From contig NZ_JAQZSM010000015.1 of assembly GCF_028745735.1 (NCBI RefSeq), positions 1-64,000 on the forward strand: a DNA stretch of 64,000 nucleotides. Direction: 5' to 3'. Under the pieces are notes generated by a model. The model saw nothing but the letters and a program-made list of their open reading frames with translations. It had not been told where the DNA came from and ran no database searches. Below are positions 43,019 through 53,214 of this stretch, in pieces; the first letter of the stretch is position 1; each line of letters starts with the position of its first letter. The position numbers were made by a program, and so were the translations under genes. This DNA is from Roseinatronobacter alkalisoli (GTDB lineage Bacteria; Pseudomonadota; Alphaproteobacteria; Rhodobacterales; Rhodobacteraceae).

Positions 43019-46000
43019 TCATTCCGCCGGGTGTTCTGCCATATCCCGGACCGGGGCCAGTAATGTCCGGCGCGCAATCAGGACATAGAATGCCGGCACC
43101 ACAAACAGCGTGAACAGCGTGCCTATGGTAATGCCCGAAAAGATCACCAACCCCATCGAGAACCGCGCCGCCGCCCCTGCCCCGCTGGCCACCATCAGCG
43201 GCACAACACCCAGCGCCGTTGCCGCCGTGGTCATCAGGATGGGGCGCAGCCGCAGCCGCGCGGATGTGACGATGGCGCCTGCCCGGTCACGCCCCTTGTC
43301 GCGGCGCAACTGGTTGGCGAATTCCACCAGCAGAATGCCGTGCTTGGTAATCAACCCGATCAGCGTGATCAGCCCGACCTGCGTATAGATATTCAGCGTG
43401 CCCAGACCCAGATTCAGCGGAACAATCACCCCGAAAATCGACAAGGGCACTGACATCAGCACAATGAACGGGTCACGCAGGCTTTCAAATTGCGCCGCCA
43501 GCACCAGATAGATCACGACAATCGCCAACCCGAAGGCCAGCAGGATTGTATTGCCTTCGGATTGTTCCAGCCGCGACTGGCCCGCGTAATCCAGAAAGAA
43601 CCCGTCCGCCAGTTCCGCGCGCGCAATATCTTCCAGCGCCGCCAGCCCGTCCCCGGTGGAGGTGCCGATCATCGGCATGGCGGTCAGTGTCGCGGAATTC
43701 AGCTGGTTGAACTGTTCAATCGACTGGGGCGCAACGGCGGTGCTGATTTCTGTCACAGCCGACAGCGGCACCATCTCACCCGACATGGACCGGATATGGA
43801 ATTCACCCAGCCGTTCGGGGTTGTCGCGATAAGCCTGCGGCACCTGCATGATGATGTCATAGCTTTTGGAATCGCGGTCAAATTGCGCAATCGCTCCATC
43901 CCCCACCAGCAAACCAAGGGCAGACCCGATCTGATTGGCGGGGATATTCAGCGCGGCGGCGCGGTCGCGGTCGATGGACACGACAACCTGTGTGGTGTCA
44001 AAGGACATGGAATTCTGCACCACCAGAAACCGCCCCGATGCCTCGGCCGCCAGCTTTATACGCTCTGACATCTCATACACTTCGGACGGGTCACCGGTGG
44101 ACTGCACCACCAGTGAAATCGGCAATCCCCCACCCGCGCCGGGCAGGCTGGGCGGCGCAAAGACAAAGGCCTGCACACCCGCAATCGGGGACAGCCGCGC
44201 CTGCAGATCCTGCTGGATTTCGGCCTGGCTGCGGTCCCTGTCGGCCCAGTCATCGAAGGCCCAAAGCATGATGCCGCTATTGGTCGCACCACCGAACCCA
44301 ACGATCGAAAAATTCGCCCGCGCTTCTGGCAGGTCCGATGTCAGGTCCGCCATCTGCGCGATATAATGGCTGGTATAATCAATCGTCGCATATGATGGCG
44401 CATTGACGAAGGAAAACAGCGCGCCGATATCTTCTTCCGGGGCCAGTTCGCTTGATGTCTTGGTGAACAGGAACCCTGTCACCCCGGTCAGCACGATGAC
44501 AATCATCAACGTGACCGGCGTGAACCGCAATGTCGATGTCAGACGCCGTGCATACCATGTTTCCAGACGGTCGAACCCGCGGTCCAGTGCTTTCTGAAAC
44601 CGGTTGCCACCACCGCCCGCGCGCAATACCCGCGCCGCCATCATTGGTGATATGGTCAGCGCGACCACACCGGAAATGAACACCGCCCCTGCCAGCGCCA
44701 CAGCAAATTCCCGAAACAGCGCACCTGTCAGCCCACCAATGAAAAACAGCGGCAGGAACACGGCAATCAGCGTCATCATCATGGAAATGATGGCCACTGA
44801 CAATTCGCGCATCGATGTGAACGCGGCCTGCAACGGGGTTTGCCCGTTCTCGATATGGCGCTGGACATTTTCCACCACGATGATGGCGTCATCCACCACC
44901 AGCCCGATGGCCAGCACCATGGCCAGCAGTGTCAGCAGATTTATCGAATACCCCGCGACAAACAGCATGAACAACACGCCCACCAGCGACAGCGGAATCG
45001 CCACAAGCGGGATGGACACTGACCGCACCGACCCCAGAAACAGCAGGATGATCAGCGCAACAATGGCCGTGGCCAGCACAATCGTGACCAGAACCTCGTT
45101 GATGGAGGCCGAAATCTGTTCGGTCGCGTCATACATCATGTCCATGGTCATGCCGTCAGGCAGGCTTGCCTGAATGGCCGGAAGTTCCGCCAGCACTGCC
45201 GCTGCAACATCCAACGGGTTGGCCGCCGGGTTGGGAAACACCCCGATGAATGTGCCGGGCCGCCCGTCAAAGGACACCACCATGTCGGTGCTGGCCGCCG
45301 CCAGTTCCACATGCGCCACATCGCGCAGGCGCACAACATCGTTGCCCGACCCTGCCAATGGCAATTGCCCAAAGGTTTCAGGCGTTTGCAGGGTTGAATC
45401 AATGTCAATCGCATAGCCGACAAGTTCATTGCGGGTACGCCCCGGCGCTGCCAGAAAATTCGCGGCATTGATGGCCTGCGCCACTTCTCCCGCGGTCAGG
45501 CCCTGCCCGGCCAGTCGCACCGGGTCAATCCAGACCCGCATGGCATAATTCGCCGCCCCCATCACCTGGGATTCAGCCACCCCTTCGATAGTGGACATGC
45601 GCGGGACAATCACCCGTTCTATGTATTCGGTGACCTGTTCAGCACTCATCGCGGGGTTCTGCACGGCCAGATACATGGTGGCGAATGTCTGGCCCGTGCC
45701 CTTGACGATATTGGGGTCCATCGCATCCGATGGCAGGCGCGAACGCACCTCCTGCACCTTGGACATGACTTCGGTCAGGGCAATGTCGGGGTCCTGGCCC
45801 AATGCCATATTCACTGTCACAACCGACGCCGATGGCCGGGACTGGCTGGTGACGTAATCCACCCCTTCGGCCGATGCGACAGCGGCGGAAATCGGGGCCG
45901 TGACAAACCCTTGAATCAGTTCAGCAGACGCGCCGGGATAAATTGTTGTCACGGAAATGACGGTTTCATCCACCTGCGGGTATTGGCGGGTCTGCAACCC

Positions 46001-46090
46001 GAAGGCCCCCATCAGGCCCAACAACACAATCATCAACCCCAGCACGGCAGATCCGACAGGGCGTTTGATGAACGGGGCGGAAATATTCAT
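43019..46090 (-). CDS. RND-family multidrug efflux permease (HAE1)
   Basis: Inner-membrane proton-driven drug exporter. The protein has 1023 residues, the standard length. The start is MNISAPFIKRPVGSAVLGLMIVLLGLMGAFGLQTRQYPQVDE. TM4 carries the proton-relay pair (GLVVDDAIIVVENVQRHIE, near 400-412). The C-terminal half ends LMVASGAGAAARFSMGLVIFSGITIGTLFTLFVVPAFYVL. GLITKHGILLVEFANQLR is typical of the MexF/AcrB group. It overlaps the adaptor stop by 4 bp. The operon is probably controlled by the divergent TetR protein. Confidence 0.95.
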   Translation of the reverse strand: MNISAPFIKRPVGSAVLGLMIVLLGLMGAFGLQTRQYPQVDETVISVTTIYPGASAELIQGFVTAPISAAVASAEGVDYVTSQSRPSASVVTVNMALGQDPDIALTEVMSKVQEVRSRLPSDAMDPNIVKGTGQTFATMYLAVQNPAMSAEQVTEYIERVIVPRMSTIEGVAESQVMGAANYAMRVWIDPVRLAGQGLTAGEVAQAINAANFLAAPGRTRNELVGYAIDIDSTLQTPETFGQLPLAGSGNDVVRLRDVAHVELAAASTDMVVSFDGRPGTFIGVFPNPAANPLDVAAAVLAELPAIQASLPDGMTMDMMYDATEQISASINEVLVTIVLATAIVALIILLFLGSVRSVSIPLVAIPLSLVGVLFMLFVAGYSINLLTLLAMVLAIGLVVDDAIIVVENVQRHIENGQTPLQAAFTSMRELSVAIISMMMTLIAVFLPLFFIGGLTGALFREFAVALAGAVFISGVVALTISPMMAARVLRAGGGGNRFQKALDRGFDRLETWYARRLTSTLRFTPVTLMIVIVLTGVTGFLFTKTSSELAPEEDIGALFSFVNAPSYATIDYTSHYIAQMADLTSDLPEARANFSIVGFGGATNSGIMLWAFDDWADRDRSQAEIQQDLQARLSPIAGVQAFVFAPPSLPGAGGGLPISLVVQSTGDPSEVYEMSERIKLAAEASGRFLVVQNSMSFDTTQVVVSIDRDRAAALNIPANQIGSALGLLVGDGAIAQFDRDSKSYDIIMQVPQAYRDNPERLGEFHIRSMSGEMVPLSAVTEISTAVAPQSIEQFNQLNSATLTAMPMIGTSTGDGLAALEDIARAELADGFFLDYAGQSRLEQSEGNTILLAFGLAIVVIYLVLAAQFESLRDPFIVLMSVPLSIFGVIVPLNLGLGTLNIYTQVGLITLIGLITKHGILLVEFANQLRRDKGRDRAGAIVTSARLRLRPILMTTAATALGVVPLMVASGAGAAARFSMGLVIFSGITIGTLFTLFVVPAFYVLIARRTLLAPVRDMAEHPAE

Positions 46091-47184
46091 TGCGCCACCT
46101 CTGGTGTGGTCGTCTCTGCAAGGGTCACGGGCGCGCGGTTCGACAACCGGTTCTGACCCGCGCTGACCACACGGTCCCCGTCTGCAATACCCTCGACAAT
46201 TTCAACCACGCCATTATTGCGCCGCCCCGTCGTGACAAAGGTCTGGCGCACCACCAGTTGGTCCGCATCCTCCTCTGACGGGCGCACGACATAGGCGAAA
46301 TCACCATACAGGCTGGTGACAACGGCATTCTGCGGCAGGGCAATGACACCATCTTCCTGCGGCAGCCGGATTTCAACCCGCGCAAACTGGCCAGGTGTCA
46401 AGCTGCGCCCGGGGTTTTCAACTGTGCCGCGCACGGCAACCATGCGCGAATTCGGATCGACGCGCGGGTCAATGCCGCTAATCTCGCCGCGGAAACGGCG
46501 GTCATCACCCTGCACGCGGATATCCAGCGCCTGCCCGATATGTAACGCGGGCAGCGCCTGCTCCGGCAGGCTGAAATCCACCCGCATCTGGTCCAGTTCC
46601 TGCAACGTCGCGACGACCGTGCCGGGCGTGATATGCTGGCCCGCATCCACACGCGGAAGGCCGATAACACCTGCAAACGGGGCCACAAGGCGGCGCTGCT
46701 GGATGACCGCTTCCGCGCGTGCCATCTGCGCGGTTGCCACATCGAACGCGGCGCGCGTCTGGTCAAGCTGGACATTCGCTGTGACGCCCCGGCTTTGTAG
46801 CTCAAGCGCGCGATCAAGGTTCAGGCGCTCCAGCGCAAGCTGGCTTTGCGTCGCATTCAGGTCGGCGCGCTGCACCTCATCGTCAAGGCGCAACAGGATA
46901 TCGCCTTGCATGACTTCGGCATTCGACGAAAAGCCGATCTCGCGCACGATGCCCGCTGCTTCCACTGTCAGTTCAACCCCTTGCGCGGCATTCACGGTGC
47001 CAATGGCATTCAGCACCGGCGACCATGTTTCCGGCTGCACCTCAATCGTTTCCACCGGCATGGATTGCACTGGTCGGTTGGCCAGAAACTGCGCAATCAT
47101 CTGGTCCCGGAACAGGTTAAACCCGATCAGGCCACCGGCCAGCACAACAAGCAGCACGGCTGCGATGATAAAGCGTTTCAGCAT
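46087..47184 (-). CDS. RND efflux periplasmic adaptor
   Basis: Adaptor for the downstream permease. The protein has 365 residues. The N-terminal anchor (KRFIIAAVLLVVLAGGLIGFNLF) is followed by the lipoyl half near 70-100 (VEAAGIVREIGFSSNAEVMQGDILLRLD), a short helical hairpin, the second lipoyl half RRLVAPFAGVIGLPRVDAGQHITPG, the beta-barrel, and the membrane-proximal domain. The ribosome site before 47184 is weak. The divergent tetR start is 87 bp away, with a candidate operator between them. Confidence 0.92.
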   Translation of the reverse strand: MLKRFIIAAVLLVVLAGGLIGFNLFRDQMIAQFLANRPVQSMPVETIEVQPETWSPVLNAIGTVNAAQGVELTVEAAGIVREIGFSSNAEVMQGDILLRLDDEVQRADLNATQSQLALERLNLDRALELQSRGVTANVQLDQTRAAFDVATAQMARAEAVIQQRRLVAPFAGVIGLPRVDAGQHITPGTVVATLQELDQMRVDFSLPEQALPALHIGQALDIRVQGDDRRFRGEISGIDPRVDPNSRMVAVRGTVENPGRSLTPGQFARVEIRLPQEDGVIALPQNAVVTSLYGDFAYVVRPSEEDADQLVVRQTFVTTGRRNNGVVEIVEGIADGDRVVSAGQNRLSNRAPVTLAETTTPEVAQ

Positions 47185-47232
47185 GGGGGGGCATATCCAT
47201 CAGATAAGTGATTGCATCTTGCAGCGGTCAAC

Positions 47233-47252
47233 TATACCGTCCAGACGGTTTA
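47233..47252. promoter_or_regulatory. candidate TetR operator between efflux operon and its repressor gene
   Basis: A near-palindromic TATACCGTCCAGACGGTTTA, with perfect inner arms ACCGT/ACGGT, sits in the 86-bp divergent spacer, 19 bp before the tetR start. This form (TA..ACCG....CGGT..TA) is usual for TetR/AcrR repressors of efflux pumps. Confidence 0.6.
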
Positions 47253-47270
47253 GTCAAGATTGGGGGGCAT

Positions 47271-47855
47271 ATGTCAGAAGCGAAAAACACCGGCTCAGGG
47301 TTGTCCACGCGGCACCGCATTCTGAATGCCGCCGAAACGCTTGCGCGCACGCTTGGGCCTGCCAATATTTCTCTTGATGCTGTCGCAGCCGCAGCAGGCG
47401 TGTCAAAGGGCGGGTTGCTGTATCATTTCCCGTCCAAGGCGCGGCTGCTGGAAGGTGTTGTGGAAAACCATCTGAAAAACCTGGATATTTCATTGAAAAA
47501 GCAAGAAAATTCAGGGCAGAAAAACGCCGTCATCATATCGTATCTGCAGCATTTCCTTGACGAACAGGACCGGAACACGCATCCGCCATCAGGGCTACTG
47601 GCAGCACTTGCGGAAAACCCGCAGATGCTGACACCTGTGCGCGAACATACCGCTGTTTTCCTGCAACGCATCAGATCGAACGCGTCAGACCCTGACCTGG
47701 CAACCTTGGCCTATCTGGCAGTGGACGGGTTACGCAGTGCTGAATTATTGGGCACACAGGTATTGGGCGCGGCGGAAAGGCGCGAACTGATAAAACGGGC
47801 AATGCGCTGTCTTGCCGATCAGCCGGACAGGCCACCCGCAGTTCCCCCCCGCTAA
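47271..47855 (+). CDS. TetR-family transcriptional repressor
   Basis: The protein has 194 residues. The N-terminal TetR helix-turn-helix is TRHRILNAAETLARTLGPANISLDAVAAAAGVSKGGLLYHFPSKARLLEGVV (about 13-65). The ligand-binding helices follow, in the TetR_C arrangement often seen with KGGLLYHFP proteins. I chose the ATG at 47271, which follows a G-rich stretch; the longer frame includes the operator. It is divergent from the RND operon, so it very likely represses that pump and itself. Confidence 0.9.
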   Translation: MSEAKNTGSGLSTRHRILNAAETLARTLGPANISLDAVAAAAGVSKGGLLYHFPSKARLLEGVVENHLKNLDISLKKQENSGQKNAVIISYLQHFLDEQDRNTHPPSGLLAALAENPQMLTPVREHTAVFLQRIRSNASDPDLATLAYLAVDGLRSAELLGTQVLGAAERRELIKRAMRCLADQPDRPPAVPPR

Positions 47856-47879
47856 GGGCGCATCGCATATCGTCCCGGA

Positions 47880-47945
47880 ACCTGCGCGCGTTCATTCGCA
47901 TTCGTGCGATTGGCACTGTCGTATTGTTTCCGCACATGCGGGGCG
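47880..47945 (+). repeat. partial family 2 repeat
   Basis: GCGCGTTCATTCGCATTCGT, then GCGATT and a CGCACATGCGG end, match the left half of family 2; the CCGGTTCCC..TTTGTCCC half is missing. It lies right after tetR, 200 bp from a fuller copy. Confidence 0.45.
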
Positions 47946-48010
47946 CACGCAATCCCGGTTCCCGCCATTGCGTGTTGCGACGGGTTCTGCACTCAGATGG
48001 CATGGAAAAC

Positions 48011-48035
48011 GCCCCCGGGGGAAAACCCCGGGGGC
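48011..48035. terminator. strong hairpin between tetR and the chemoreceptor gene
   Basis: GCCCCCGGGG - GAAAA - CCCCGGGGGC is a perfect 10-bp GC stem in the convergent gap. Without a T tract on either strand, its action as a terminator is uncertain. The 424-bp gap 47856-48279 holds this hairpin and two family 2 repeats and nothing else I can see. Confidence 0.5.
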
Positions 48036-48149
48036 GCCTCTACAACCACATCTGTTCTGCGGTCATTGCCCTGTTGCTCAGGAATGAACAAGATGGTGCC
48101 GGGGGCCGGACGTGACCTGCGGCATCAGGTCCCGCAGCGGCATCCTGGA

Positions 48150-48250
48150 TGCGTGTCGCGTTCATTCGCCTTCACGCGGCCACGCCCTGATATTTTGACA
48201 TCACGCATATCCGGGAAGCAGAAAACCGGTACCCAGTTTGTCGCACGCCA
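48150..48250 (+). repeat. family 2 intergenic repeat
   Basis: TGCGTGTCGCGTTCATTCGC ... CACGCATATCCGGGAAGCAG ... CCGGTACCCAGTTTGTCGCA then CGCCATGCC. It matches the copies at 24.6 and 38.9 kb over about 100 bp. It lies 30 bp from the end of the convergent chemoreceptor gene. Confidence 0.72.
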
Positions 48251-48279
48251 TGCCCTCACTGCCAGGCGGGTATCGCACA

Positions 48280-50490
48280 TCAGAACTCGACCAGTCTGGC
48301 TTGTGCCCCATCCGCTTGCCGTCCGACAACCCGTTTGGACTGAAACCCACCGGCGGATATTGCTGTTTCGCTCTTTGGCATTTGCAGAACCCGTGCGGAC
48401 CGTCCGGCAGATTTCTCAAATCTGAAATTGGACAATTCGCTCAGCAATATATCCGCCTGCTGCTGCAGAGAATCGGCGGCGGCGTTGGTTTCTTCGGCAA
48501 CAGCCGCATTCTGCTGTGTCACCTGATCAAGTTGATTCACACCGGAATTGATCTCGCCCAATGCACTTGACTGATCCGCCGCGGCGATTGCGATTGCAGA
48601 TGCCTGATCGGACACATCTTTCGCCTTGTGCAGTATCTGCTCCAGACTTCCGCCTGTTCTTGTAACAAGCGACGAGCCGGCTTCGACCTGTTGCGCACTT
48701 TCAGAGATCAGCCCCTTGATTTCCCGCGCCGATTCAGAAGCGCGCTGTGCCAGCCCGCGAACTTCAGAGGCGACGACAGCAAAACCACGACCGGCTTCTC
48801 CCGCGCGGGCAGCCTCAACGCCGGCATTCAGGGCCAGCAGATTGGTCTGAAAGGCAATATCGTCGATTACGCCGATGATCCTGTTTATCTGATCAGAGGA
48901 TTTCTCAATCTTCTGCATTGCGGAAATCGCGTCCCGCACAATGCTGGTCCCCTCCTCTGCTATCATACGATTATCGCGGGTCATGTTCTCGGCGGTTTTC
49001 GCGAGCGCCGCTGTGGAGCGCACGCTCTCGGTCAGCTCATTCAGGGCTGCGGCCGATTCCTCCAGCGTTGCGGCCTGGGTTTCGGCACGACCAGACAAAT
49101 CCTGGGCCGCTGATGTAATCTCCTCAGACCCCCCGCGCACCTGCTCCGCGACACCAACAATGCGTGACATCGTGTCGGCCAGGTTTGACGCAACAGTGTT
49201 GAACGCGGTGCGCAGTTCTTCGTATTCCGCAGGGAAAGGGTCATTTTCCGGGCTTGGAATAGCGTGGGTCAACTCCCCCTGTGCAAGGCGCGTCAGTGCA
49301 TCCTCAATATCGCGCACGACACGCGCCTGACGCCGGCGCTCTTGCTCCTGTTTCTCATTCGCCACCGCTTCGGTGCGGCGCGCCTCTTCTTCCGCATCAC
49401 GTCGCGCGACCGCGTTATCCTTGAAAACCCGCAGGGCCTGCGTCATTTGTGTCAGGTCGCCCTTGCCGTCTGAACTGGCGATCTCAAGGGACAGATCCCC
49501 CTCGGCAAGGCGATTGGTCTGCTGAAGAAGCATCGCAAGGCGGCGCGAAAGCGTCACGGACAACACCCCGGCGATCGCGGCCCCAAGCAGCGCGGCAAAG
49601 GCCACTCCGGCCAGGACCGAAAAAACGGTTCCGTCGATCAGATTATGCGCGGAAGCATTCAGTTTTTCCCGTTCAGCAAGGATTTCGGCCTGCACCGTGC
49701 TGAGTTGCGCGATAACCTCTGTGGTTGTTTCATGAATCGCTGACAGGGCTGCGCGGCTGGTCATTTCAGCGTCACGCATATCATTCACAACGGCCCAGAA
49801 ATCACTCAGGCCACGTTGTGCGGCCCCGAGGAGCGCGCGTTCTTCTGCCATAAGCGCACCGACAGGCAAACGGGACACATATTCAAGCGTAGTTTCATAA
49901 GGTGCCGTCGCCGTATCCAGTTCCGAGAGCGGCATTCCATCGACGAATCTGTCGACACGCACCCTTGTCACCAGGAAATTTTCAGACGCCCGCAGTGCAA
50001 GATATGCAGCCGCATCCGCATCGCGCGTTTCCAGTAACGTCACGAGCCGCCCCAGATTGCGGCGATGCTCAATCCCCAGATCCTGCAGCTTTTCCTTCAG
50101 TTCTTCACGTTGCTTGTAAAGCGCCACAAATGTTGAAAGCTCCTCGATATGACGATCTTTCAACACCACCATATGCCGCGCAGTTGCGAATCCAGCATCG
50201 ACGAGTGCCACAGCGGCGCGGCGGACATCCAGCATTTCGGAAACTGCGGTGTCACCATCCGCCGGATCAGCTGTTTGCGTGAAAACACGGACGGCCAGGC
50301 CCGCTTCTGCGATCTCTCGTCCGAGTTCGGCCGCGGAAATGGCAACTTCCATGGCGTCCTCTATACCATAGACGGCGCCACTCATTGCGGCGAGCCGCTG
50401 CCAGCTGAACAATCCCAAGCCAATGATCAGGATCAGGACAACGGCAAAACCGCCGGCGATTTGTGTTGATATGTTGGTATTTTTAATCAT
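48280..50490 (-). CDS. methyl-accepting chemotaxis protein with large periplasmic sensor
   Basis: Chemoreceptor that controls CheA. The protein has 736 residues. One membrane helix lies near 10-32 and a periplasmic helical sensor at about 33-280. A second membrane helix is near 287-312, HAMP at about 313-365, and a second HAMP-like segment ([41 protein letters not shown]) follows. The signalling coiled coil has the conserved tip [44 protein letters not shown]. There is no C-terminal CheR-tethering pentapeptide. GAGGG precedes the ATG at 50490. Confidence 0.93.
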   Translation of the reverse strand: MIKNTNISTQIAGGFAVVLILIIGLGLFSWQRLAAMSGAVYGIEDAMEVAISAAELGREIAEAGLAVRVFTQTADPADGDTAVSEMLDVRRAAVALVDAGFATARHMVVLKDRHIEELSTFVALYKQREELKEKLQDLGIEHRRNLGRLVTLLETRDADAAAYLALRASENFLVTRVRVDRFVDGMPLSELDTATAPYETTLEYVSRLPVGALMAEERALLGAAQRGLSDFWAVVNDMRDAEMTSRAALSAIHETTTEVIAQLSTVQAEILAEREKLNASAHNLIDGTVFSVLAGVAFAALLGAAIAGVLSVTLSRRLAMLLQQTNRLAEGDLSLEIASSDGKGDLTQMTQALRVFKDNAVARRDAEEEARRTEAVANEKQEQERRRQARVVRDIEDALTRLAQGELTHAIPSPENDPFPAEYEELRTAFNTVASNLADTMSRIVGVAEQVRGGSEEITSAAQDLSGRAETQAATLEESAAALNELTESVRSTAALAKTAENMTRDNRMIAEEGTSIVRDAISAMQKIEKSSDQINRIIGVIDDIAFQTNLLALNAGVEAARAGEAGRGFAVVASEVRGLAQRASESAREIKGLISESAQQVEAGSSLVTRTGGSLEQILHKAKDVSDQASAIAIAAADQSSALGEINSGVNQLDQVTQQNAAVAEETNAAADSLQQQADILLSELSNFRFEKSAGRSARVLQMPKSETAISAGGFQSKRVVGRQADGAQARLVEF

Positions 50491-50590
50491 GGTTACCCTC
50501 GGCACTTGGCTGGTTTTGGCGGAACTTGTTTGGTCGGGCCGGAACCCGTCTGGTTTTGGCGTGTCGCATCTTCGCGATCATGTTCAGTCA

Positions 50591-52243
50591 TCACGCCTCC
50601 CTGGCAAAGCTTATGATAGGGACGGGGTCGGGCATCGCTTGCGGATGCACGACGTCGGACCAGTCCATGCGCCCCGGTGTCGTCAGATATGCCTGCAATG
50701 TTGCCACCAGTTCATCTGCCTGTTTGCTGATGCTGACGGCCACGGATTGCGCATCCTGGGCGGCGGACTGGGTCTGGTGATTGATGGCATCTGCGTGATC
50801 AATCACTGCGCCTGTCTGATGCAGCCCCGTCACCTGATCGGTTGAAGTCACGGCAATCCGGTCCATGAGATTGCGGACCTCTGATGCGCGTTCAACAATG
50901 CCGGACAAGGCTTCGGTCGTGCGGCGCACAAGACCGGACCCAGTGCTGACATGGCTGGTCCCTTGCGCGATAAGCGCACGGATTTCACGGGCAGAGCCGG
51001 AGGCGCGTTCCGCCAGCCCGCGCACCTCTGCCGCCACCACGGCAAAACCGCGCCCCGCATCGCCCGCACGTGCGGCCTCGACGCCCGCGTTCAGGGCCAG
51101 AAGGTTGGTCTGAAAGGCAATATCTTCGATCACTCCGATGATCCGCGAAATCTGTTCAGAGCTGTCCTCAATCGCGCGCATTGCGTCTACGGCGTCCTGC
51201 ATGATGGACCGCCCCGCTGCCGCCTGATTTTCGTTTTCGCGGCTTTCGGCGGTCGCCTTGCGCGAGTCGGACTGGCTGGATTCCACCAGTTCGATGACGC
51301 GCTGCAATGCACTCCGCCCCTCGCGCAGGCTGGCGGTCTGGGCTTCCGCACGCTCCGACAGCTGCTGCGCCGCACGTTCGATTTCCACAGCTTCGGCCCG
51401 CACAGATCCGGCGACGAGATCAACCCGGACCATCAACTCATCCTGCAACCGCAAGGTCTGATTATAGGCCTGGCGGATCGTCTCATATTCTTCGGGGAAA
51501 GGGTCATCATCGGGATTGTCGATAGGGGTTTTCAGGTTCCCCTCCGACAGGCGGATAAGGCCCGCTTCGACATCCCGGACAACGCGCTGCTGGCGCGCAG
51601 CCAATGCCGCCCTTTGTGCTGCGGCGCGATCAGCCATTTCCGCCTGTTCAAGACGCAGCTTCTCTGTTTCCTGCATGGCCATCTGCGCTTTTTCTGCGTC
51701 ATCAGCAGCCCCGGTCAACGTGCGTCGCAGGATTTCCCCGATGACGACAAGTGCCGCAGCCTCGATGAGAAGGATTGATCCATGCAGGAATGCACGCCCG
51801 ATATCCGTGCCCCCCGGCAGCACAGCTGCGGGCGCGACAATCGTCAGTATCAGATGGTGGATCGCAACAATTCCGGCATAAAGGATGATCGCCCGCCAGT
51901 TGCAATAGATCCCGAGCACAGCTAAAGCGGCGAAAAACTGCATATGCATATCCGGCTGCCACGGATGTCCGGAAAACTGTGCGACGAGCAATGCAACACC
52001 CACCGCGAGCGCCGCCGCGGAAGTCAGTTGCACGGCTTCCCCTTCGGGGTTGCGCCGGTATTCCAGCGTGACGATGGCCGCCAGAAGCGACATGCAGACA
52101 AGTATATAGAGCGAGGGAACAGAAAGCGCCCAGCCGATGACCGCCGCCTGAACAACCATTCCCCATAGCAGAAAGCCGATTCCGAGCGCGCCCCAGCGGC
52201 GAATGACCGGCATCTTCGCAAAGCTGTTGGTGTTCGTAGCCAT
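50591..52243 (-). CDS. methyl-accepting chemotaxis protein with multi-helix membrane sensor
   Basis: The protein has 550 residues. Instead of a periplasmic domain, the N-terminus has about six closely spaced membrane helices (about 18-180) with a histidine pair in [24 protein letters not shown] short coiled coil and HAMP-like segment ([41 protein letters not shown]) follow, then the signalling domain with the tip [44 protein letters not shown]. It may sense a membrane-linked or intracellular signal. It is close to the other receptor (100 bp) and 2 bp downstream of a small gene. Confidence 0.92.
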   Translation of the reverse strand: MATNTNSFAKMPVIRRWGALGIGFLLWGMVVQAAVIGWALSVPSLYILVCMSLLAAIVTLEYRRNPEGEAVQLTSAAALAVGVALLVAQFSGHPWQPDMHMQFFAALAVLGIYCNWRAIILYAGIVAIHHLILTIVAPAAVLPGGTDIGRAFLHGSILLIEAAALVVIGEILRRTLTGAADDAEKAQMAMQETEKLRLEQAEMADRAAAQRAALAARQQRVVRDVEAGLIRLSEGNLKTPIDNPDDDPFPEEYETIRQAYNQTLRLQDELMVRVDLVAGSVRAEAVEIERAAQQLSERAEAQTASLREGRSALQRVIELVESSQSDSRKATAESRENENQAAAGRSIMQDAVDAMRAIEDSSEQISRIIGVIEDIAFQTNLLALNAGVEAARAGDAGRGFAVVAAEVRGLAERASGSAREIRALIAQGTSHVSTGSGLVRRTTEALSGIVERASEVRNLMDRIAVTSTDQVTGLHQTGAVIDHADAINHQTQSAAQDAQSVAVSISKQADELVATLQAYLTTPGRMDWSDVVHPQAMPDPVPIISFAREA

Positions 52244-52245
52244 TC

Positions 52246-52584
52246 CTAGATTTCCTTTGCAACGGGGGCTGTGGCGCAAAAGGCGGCCGGACGGGCCGCA
52301 AGGCGGATCACGGGCACCGACACAAGACCTGCCAGACCCGTGCGCAGCTGTTCAGGCTGGTTGGTCAGGTCAAGTTCCACCAGATAGCCGTTCCAGCGCA
52401 GGTCGCGGATCGGCAGACCCAGCTGCGCAACTTCGCGCAGAATCATCGCGCGCGACATTGTGGGCGGGAATATAAGCGCGGCCGTATCATCGCGCGTGTC
52501 CGGCAGGACATGCAGCACGCTCAATGCGATCAAGCCCGACAGGGACACCGCAAGGGGGGATATATATTCAGACAGGAATTGCAT
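52246..52584 (-). CDS. small membrane-anchored protein in the chemotaxis operon, unknown
   Basis: The protein has 112 residues. One hydrophobic N-terminal segment ([21 protein letters not shown], about 8-28) is followed by a soluble part of about 85 residues ([59 protein letters not shown]) with alternating strand and helix character. It resembles periplasmic small alpha/beta domains, but I recognise no family. It stops 2 bp before the receptor gene start, so it is cotranscribed with the receptor. A role in sensing or receptor assembly is possible but unproven. Confidence 0.65.
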   Translation of the reverse strand: MQFLSEYISPLAVSLSGLIALSVLHVLPDTRDDTAALIFPPTMSRAMILREVAQLGLPIRDLRWNGYLVELDLTNQPEQLRTGLAGLVSVPVIRLAARPAAFCATAPVAKEI

Positions 52585-52695
52585 CACTTCAGTTCCCTTC
52601 GCGTTGGCATCAGCATACCCGCTGCGTATTAATGAGTGATTATCGCGCCCGCCCTTCCGGGCCGTGTACCGGCGTGTTGCATGACATTCTTTGCC

Positions 52696-53214
52696 TCAGA
52701 AAAGTTCAACCTCGCCGGGGGCCGTGCGCACCGGCTTCTCGGCAGGTGGGGGGGCTTCATTGCCCAGCAGCTGCATCTGAACCCGCCCCGTGGTCGGCCA
52801 GAACCGGATCCGCCGGGCCTCATTCCCGCAGAGATCCCCGCTCACGACGCGGATGCCGTCATTCTGAAGAATCCTCTGGGCCATCTCGGCGTTGCGCCGT
52901 CCGATATCGGGCAATGTCGGTATCATGCGCGCGCCACCAAACAGCTTTGCCTGCATCCGGTTGCGCAGCGCCCCCTGCCGCAACAACCCGTTGATCAGCA
53001 CTTCCATCGCGGCAGCCGCATAGCGTATATCCCCCGAGCCCGAGGCAGATTCCGGCAGCAGAAAATGGTTCATCCCCCCGATTCCGCATTCCGGATCATA
53101 AATGCAGGCCGCAACACATGACCCCAGCACAGTGGTGATGACAGTTCCCGGCTGCCCGGAAATCTGATGCTCCCCCTGGACAATATGAATGACCTTGTTT
53201 TGCGGACCGGTCAT
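52696..53214 (-). CDS. cheD: chemoreceptor glutamine deamidase CheD
   Basis: Deamidates receptor glutamines to glutamates so that CheR and CheB can act on them. The protein has 172 residues. The catalytic Cys lies in VLGSCVAACIYDP (near 32), the His in GGMNHFLLP (near 49), and FGGARMIP (near 93) completes the family pattern. It overlaps the cheB stop by 4 bp and is translated with it. An Ala/Pro-rich tail follows the domain. Confidence 0.93.
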   Translation of the reverse strand: MTGPQNKVIHIVQGEHQISGQPGTVITTVLGSCVAACIYDPECGIGGMNHFLLPESASGSGDIRYAAAAMEVLINGLLRQGALRNRMQAKLFGGARMIPTLPDIGRRNAEMAQRILQNDGIRVVSGDLCGNEARRIRFWPTTGRVQMQLLGNEAPPPAEKPVRTAPGEVELF

